From Acidobacteriota bacterium (GTDB lineage: Bacteria; Acidobacteriota; UBA6911; RPQK01; DATIPO01), in the NCBI GenBank assembly GCA_035471785.1, contig DATIPQ010000138.1, positions 52,282 through 116,281 on the forward strand: 64,000 bases of DNA, in the 5' to 3' direction. Shown here one piece after another: positions 60,385 through 64,000 of this stretch (position 1 is the first letter of the stretch; each line of letters starts with the position of its first letter). A program made the position numbers and the translations under genes. The notes beneath the pieces are model-generated. The model searched no databases. It saw nothing but the letters and a program-made list of their open reading frames with translations, and was not told where the DNA came from.

Positions 60385-60731
60385 CGGCCCGCGCCTGCGA
60401 GGTCATCAGGCAAAAAAAAAGTGAGCCGCACATCCCGAGGAGCGGAGCCTGACGCCCCGAGGTACTGAGGTCCGTGCTCGATGATTTTTCTTCTGGCATC
60501 TTTGTGCGCTAAACAGCCGTGGATTAAACTAAGCGGATGCGGGATGCGATGCCCGTTGCGAGTCGTCGGAAGGCCAGCGCGCTGGTTTGCTCGGGCCTCG
60601 GCGCCTGCGCCTGCTGACCGGAGAGAGGGCTCTCTGCGAGCGGGTTCTGGATCTCGGCGGGCGCGGACGGCTTGGATATCTTTACCATCCGGTCCCTGCT
60701 GATTTATACTAGCTCTCATCTTGGATCGTCG
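60385..60731. other. Intergenic region with one promoter candidate
   Basis: No gene can be supported. Near the end, TTTACC (60681-60686) and TATACT (60705-60710) are 18 bases apart and point toward ATG 60732. A run of nine A's at about 60413 follows a weak hairpin and is not a terminator in either direction. Confidence 0.4.
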
Positions 60732-61235
60732 ATGAGACTCAATCGAAATTTAGGGCCATTCGTAAGTATGCTGGGTACGGCAGCCATCGGCATTCTCTTG
60801 GTCTATTGGCTCTATCAATCGCTCCTTCCTTGGACCGGGCAGCAAGACAAAACTGTTCTGGGGTCAAAGGATCTCGTTGAGCTCGCACTCAACTCGGTTC
60901 AATATGTCCAGAGCCTGACTTTGGCCACCTTCGGCGGAGCGGCTCTTTTGCTTTCGCAGAAGTTTCTCGGGCGGTGGCGCCTCCGTTCCGACCGGCTGCG
61001 CCGTTCGCTGGCCGCAATCGGAATGATCCTGTTGGTCCTCTCCCTTGGGTGTGGGTTTGTCACAATAGAATCAGTAATCGAAGCTGCCGAACAAGGCGTC
61101 GTTCTTTCAAAGACGGACTCCCTGCGACATCTCAGATTCCTCCAGTCCGGGTTTCTCGTAGTTGGTGTGATGCTCGTGGGCGGGACCATTCTGGCCGATA
61201 TGATTCGTGGCTCAGGCGAAGTGTCAACAGACTGA
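60732..61235 (+). CDS. Small integral membrane protein of unknown function
   Basis: 167 residues from ATG 60732. Four probable helices: MLGTAAIGILLVYWLYQSLL, SLTLATFGGAALLLSQKFLG, SLAAIGMILLVLSLGCGFVT and FLVVGVMLVGGTILADMI. No family recognised. Promoter candidate about 20 bases before the start. Followed by a secreted protein gene in the same direction. Confidence 0.6.
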   Translation: MRLNRNLGPFVSMLGTAAIGILLVYWLYQSLLPWTGQQDKTVLGSKDLVELALNSVQYVQSLTLATFGGAALLLSQKFLGRWRLRSDRLRRSLAAIGMILLVLSLGCGFVTIESVIEAAEQGVVLSKTDSLRHLRFLQSGFLVVGVMLVGGTILADMIRGSGEVSTD

Positions 61236-61262
61236 AAGAACTGAAAGGTGGTGGCCGCCGCG

Positions 61263-61868
61263 ATGAGAAAGCTCTTAGATGCTCATTGGATTTCTCTGCT
61301 TACTATGCTTGTTGTATTTGCAGCGGCGTATGCGGTGTCGCAGGAAACGGCGAGTTCGGCCAAGGGCCGTGTAGCCGACTTCAGCGGCGAGGCCCTTCCA
61401 GGGGCCAGCGTCTGGCTGCTAAGTGCCAGGAGCCAGACCGCGACCTTGGATTCTGACGGCGTGTTCCGTTTCGAAGGGTTAGCACCGGGCGAATACCGAG
61501 TCTTAGTCGACGCAGATGGTTTTCAGCCAATCGTGCTTCACTATAATCTGCGGTCCGGCGTTTCGTCCTATAAGAACGCTCGACTCCAGCGGTTCTATGG
61601 TGGTGGGGTTAATCCCGTTGTCGCCGTGATTGGCGCAGAGCGTGAGAATGACCGTGTTTATTTCGACGACGAACAAGGTGGCGAGCAGCGTTGCGGGAAC
61701 ACGCCGACCAAGTGTGTTGTCCAGCCTGGGAAACGCCGGTTTCGAGTAGAGGACCCGGAAGACGGGACAGTCCTGTGCAATTGGGACATCTCTGTGCAGG
61801 AGGGGGATGAACGGTGTTTCGTCTGCGTTGAGTCAACTCGCAAGCACAGGAAGTGCCCGCCAAAATGA
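61263..61868 (+). CDS. Secreted protein with carboxypeptidase-regulatory-like domain
   Basis: 201 residues from ATG 61263. Signal peptide ISLLTMLVVFAAAYAVSQET. Domain at about 35-105: AKGRVADFSGEALPGASVWL then SDGVFRFEGLAPGEYRVLVD, a CarboxypepD_reg/Cna-B-like beta-sandwich. The last 90 residues hold six Cys (RCGNTPTKCV, LCNWDISVQEGDERCFVCVE, KCPP), likely disulfides. Role unknown. Confidence 0.65.
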   Translation: MRKLLDAHWISLLTMLVVFAAAYAVSQETASSAKGRVADFSGEALPGASVWLLSARSQTATLDSDGVFRFEGLAPGEYRVLVDADGFQPIVLHYNLRSGVSSYKNARLQRFYGGGVNPVVAVIGAERENDRVYFDDEQGGEQRCGNTPTKCVVQPGKRRFRVEDPEDGTVLCNWDISVQEGDERCFVCVESTRKHRKCPPK

Positions 61869-62329
61869 AGGAGAACGGTGGTGCGATGACTGCATTTCGG
61901 CCGCTGATATAAGCGAGAGAATCCCCCAAAGAACCGTCCGACGAATCATACACGGTGAGGTCGGCGCTATGGCTCCAACCCTTGCGTTGCCGGGGGTGGC
62001 CCTCCAATATGCCTCAAGATCAACAGGAGCCTTGGGATCGGAAAGACTGGCGTAGCAGGAGTGCTTCGTAAGATGCTTCCGCACTCGTGTCATCTGGAGT
62101 GTCCCGGGAATTGGGTCGTCGGGATACCGGCACATCTTTGAGCGAGAGTGAACAATCGGATTCCGGGTGCCCGGAAGCGTGGGCGGTCGTGGCCAGTGTT
62201 GCCGACCACCAAACGGTTTGCTCCCTCGCTGCACTTCGCCAGATGGAGAGATCGTAGGAAAGGTGCAAAGGCGGCGGGAGCCAAGGAGAGACGCCCAGGA
62301 AGATGCAGGGCACGATACGGAGGTATGCG
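61869..62329. other. Intergenic region without a supported gene
   Basis: About 460 bases. A frame with ADISERIPQRTVRRIIHGEV (near 61900-61960) resembles a helix-turn-helix but starts inside the preceding gene and lacks its own start. The rest is not coding by eye. Confidence 0.3.
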
Positions 62330-62944
62330 GTGAATACCAGTGTCGCTATAACAATGCGGTGGATCGAGCGGCTGATCCTTTATGCCCTGGCGGCGGGCCT
62401 GTTCTGCCTGGCATTCCTCTCGATCACTGCGGTGGACAAAGATGCCGCCCCGGCCAAGACGATGGCAGGGGATCGGCAGACTGAACTGAGTGCCGAGGCG
62501 TCGTTGAACGGCGTGAGGGTCATGGTGCAGAACTACGGCCCAGGTATCGCACTCGCCGCACTGGGGGTCGTGTTCCTCGGTATTGGCCTCATGCGTAAGC
62601 TCCACGTAGTCGTCAAGACCGCCGACGGAGGGGAGACCACCTACCACTACTTCGAGCCACCCGCGACCGATCGGGCAGCGCCGCCAGCAGTGAAACACGA
62701 CGACCTCGAGGATCTTCTGCTCGCCGTGAAAGAGGTGAAACGGCTGGCGCCTGAAAGCCCGGCCGCCATTCGCCTCGAGCGCGTGTATGAAAACGTATAC
62801 AAGGCGGGACGCCTCGACCCCACGCACGCCGTGAGGATAGAGGAGCTGGCGTCAAAGGATTGGCTGTCCACTGATGAGCGGCAGGAGCTCAATGCGCTTA
62901 AGCGGCGCTATCCTGAGACGTTTGCTCCCGAGTGGCGAGATTGA
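62330..62944 (+). CDS. Membrane protein with two N-terminal helices, unknown family
   Basis: 204 residues from GTG 62330, six bases after GGAGG. Helices LILYALAAGLFCLAFLSITA and IALAALGVVFLGIGLMRKLH, then a cytoplasmic part of about 110 mainly helical, charged residues ending RRYPETFAPEWRD. Not recognised. It ends 25 bases before the metallopeptidase gene and may be co-transcribed. Confidence 0.6.
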   Translation: MNTSVAITMRWIERLILYALAAGLFCLAFLSITAVDKDAAPAKTMAGDRQTELSAEASLNGVRVMVQNYGPGIALAALGVVFLGIGLMRKLHVVVKTADGGETTYHYFEPPATDRAAPPAVKHDDLEDLLLAVKEVKRLAPESPAAIRLERVYENVYKAGRLDPTHAVRIEELASKDWLSTDERQELNALKRRYPETFAPEWRD

Positions 62945-62969
62945 GTCCAATACGGCGAAGAGCACCGAC

Positions 62970-64000
62970 ATGGCTTCGACGAAACACGCCTATCGCGACG
63001 TGACGCCCGGCGTAAACCTGGAATTCCTTCGGTCCCCGCACGCGGGTGGCTTTCAAGGCGCTGTATCGGAGCGTGGCATCCAGATCCGCTGGGAAGCGCT
63101 GTTGGATCGTTTGAAGGAGAGAGAGATCTTCGACCGCTACGGTGCGAAATTGCGGAGAATTGAGGTCGAAGTTCGCCCAGGTCCGGGTACGGGGAGCCGC
63201 GCTGGTCGTGACCGCATTATCATCGATGACGGACACCTACGAGCAGCCGCCCTCTTTGCGTACGCTGTTGCTCGCCTCGTAACCGACCAGCAAATCGGGC
63301 GCTGTTTTACTCTCTGGTTCGACAACCTGATCGACGCACTGGTTGAAGGCGATCCCGTGGTCCATCTCGACGAAGGTTATTCGAAACTGCTCATCGGACT
63401 CAAGACTGGCAGAGGACCTAGGGATGACTTGACGAGGATCTTTATGGAGATCAACTTCGGTTGGATAGCGTTTCTACTGGCGCATGAGGCGGCGCACATC
63501 CTGCTCGATCATGGCGAAAAAATCACCAAGGCATTTCCCGGCTTGCCCGACGACCCGCTGCAATGGCCGAGACAGGCTGCCCAGATGACGCAGCGGTTCG
63601 AGCTCGAGGCCGACGAGACCGCTGTGCGGCTGTGTCAAGACGCAGAGCAATTCAGCTACCAAGCCATCGCAGCATCGTGTCAATGGCAGATGGTCCGTCA
63701 CGTTGCCCTCGCCGCTCGTGTAGAGGCGACGATTCCGGAGACCCATCCGACCCCGGACCAGCGGTTGAGTCGTGTGCTGAGCGTTTGCGCGGGAATCACC
63801 CAAGGCGAGCGCCGCCAACTCAAAGCGGCCGCGGAAGCCCAGATGCGCCTGTTTAAGAAATACGATAAGGCCTTACGGCGTGGGAAGGTGGCGGAACTCT
63901 TCCCGATGCGCCGCAGACCTGCTGAAATGTTGTCGAAGAAAGAGCGCGCATTGAAACGAATGACGCTCGTGCAGTTCTGTCTTGACCAAGAAGGTGCCGG
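62970..64000 (+). CDS. Zinc-metallopeptidase-like protein, C-terminus cut by window edge
   Basis: 343 residues visible from ATG 62970, frame open to the window end. A metallopeptidase core is clear: FLLAHEAAHILLDHGE (HExxH) and, about 45 residues on, RFELEADETAVRLCQ, where ELEADE supplies the third ligand as in M48-like peptidases. No membrane helix or signal is visible, so it is probably cytoplasmic. The N-terminal 170 residues show no family I recognise. Confidence 0.7.
   Translation, partial: MASTKHAYRDVTPGVNLEFLRSPHAGGFQGAVSERGIQIRWEALLDRLKEREIFDRYGAKLRRIEVEVRPGPGTGSRAGRDRIIIDDGHLRAAALFAYAVARLVTDQQIGRCFTLWFDNLIDALVEGDPVVHLDEGYSKLLIGLKTGRGPRDDLTRIFMEINFGWIAFLLAHEAAHILLDHGEKITKAFPGLPDDPLQWPRQAAQMTQRFELEADETAVRLCQDAEQFSYQAIAASCQWQMVRHVALAARVEATIPETHPTPDQRLSRVLSVCAGITQGERRQLKAAAEAQMRLFKKYDKALRRGKVAELFPMRRRPAEMLSKKERALKRMTLVQFCLDQEGA

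Noticed and set aside
61807-62055. 82-codon frame with a helix-turn-helix-like stretch
   Set aside because: It begins inside the preceding gene in another frame and has no start of its own.

Overview
The window looks like chromosomal DNA of a flagellated, high-GC, Gram-negative-type bacterium, most likely a member of the Acidobacteriota. The best lineage markers are a von Willebrand factor A protein of the acidobacterial type (17914-18882) and three long orphan MacB/FtsX-like permeases (11420-13885, 46150-48600, 57988-60384) of the kind that are very numerous in that phylum. Placement rests on remembered family distributions, not on a search.

Layout. 1-6733: a partial membrane protein, a DUF2911-like protein, two tiny remnants that look like decayed ilvC and aldehyde dehydrogenase, and a three-gene operon in which a secreted YVTN-propeller/haem protein ends in a dockerin and the next two genes encode cohesin-like secreted proteins. 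6749-11420: an accessory stretch with an intact vapBC pair, a cysteine-rich secreted peptide, a second vapB whose vapC partner is destroyed by frameshifts, a tyrosine recombinase, a GH18 protein and tandem repeats. 11420-19258: a permease, an unknown protein, an inverted-repeat element, comEC, and a VWFA gene bracketed by two repeat families. 19259-32090: a sigma-54 activator, a split sensor/FlrB-FlrC regulatory operon and the first flagellar block flgB-flgC-fliE-fliF-fliG-fliH-fliI-fliJ. 32087-51080: about 19 kb of other genes (P-type ATPase; RimK, RimB-like protease and AstE-like trio; a DUF2283/DUF4258 pair; a MurL-like/creatininase fusion with DUF1611 and PLP enzymes; CorA; and a tight operon of two thioredoxin-like membrane proteins, a cysteine-rich secreted peptide and an orphan permease). 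51322-57839: the second flagellar block fliK-flgD-flgE-fliL-fliN-fliO-fliP-fliQ-fliR, without fliM. 57988-64000: a third permease and a lower-complexity tail of small membrane/secreted proteins ending in a zinc-metallopeptidase that runs off the window.

Regulation. Four sequences match the -24/-12 sigma-54 promoter with the exact GG-N10-GC spacing (20736, 21539, 51322, 54647). They sit in front of the flagellar regulators, fliK and fliL, which fits the two sigma-54 activators encoded between them. Several genes have a -10 hexamer only 6-7 bases before the ATG, suggesting leaderless transcripts.

Most unusual items: the cohesin/dockerin triad, the cysteine-rich peptide/thioredoxin-like/permease operon, the MurL-like-creatininase fusion operon, the kinase with a HisKA domain but no ATPase domain, and two dispersed repeat families (about 200 bp and about 75 bp) that sit exactly at gene 3' ends and in places supply stop codons. 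All family names come from reading the translated sequence; no database search was possible.
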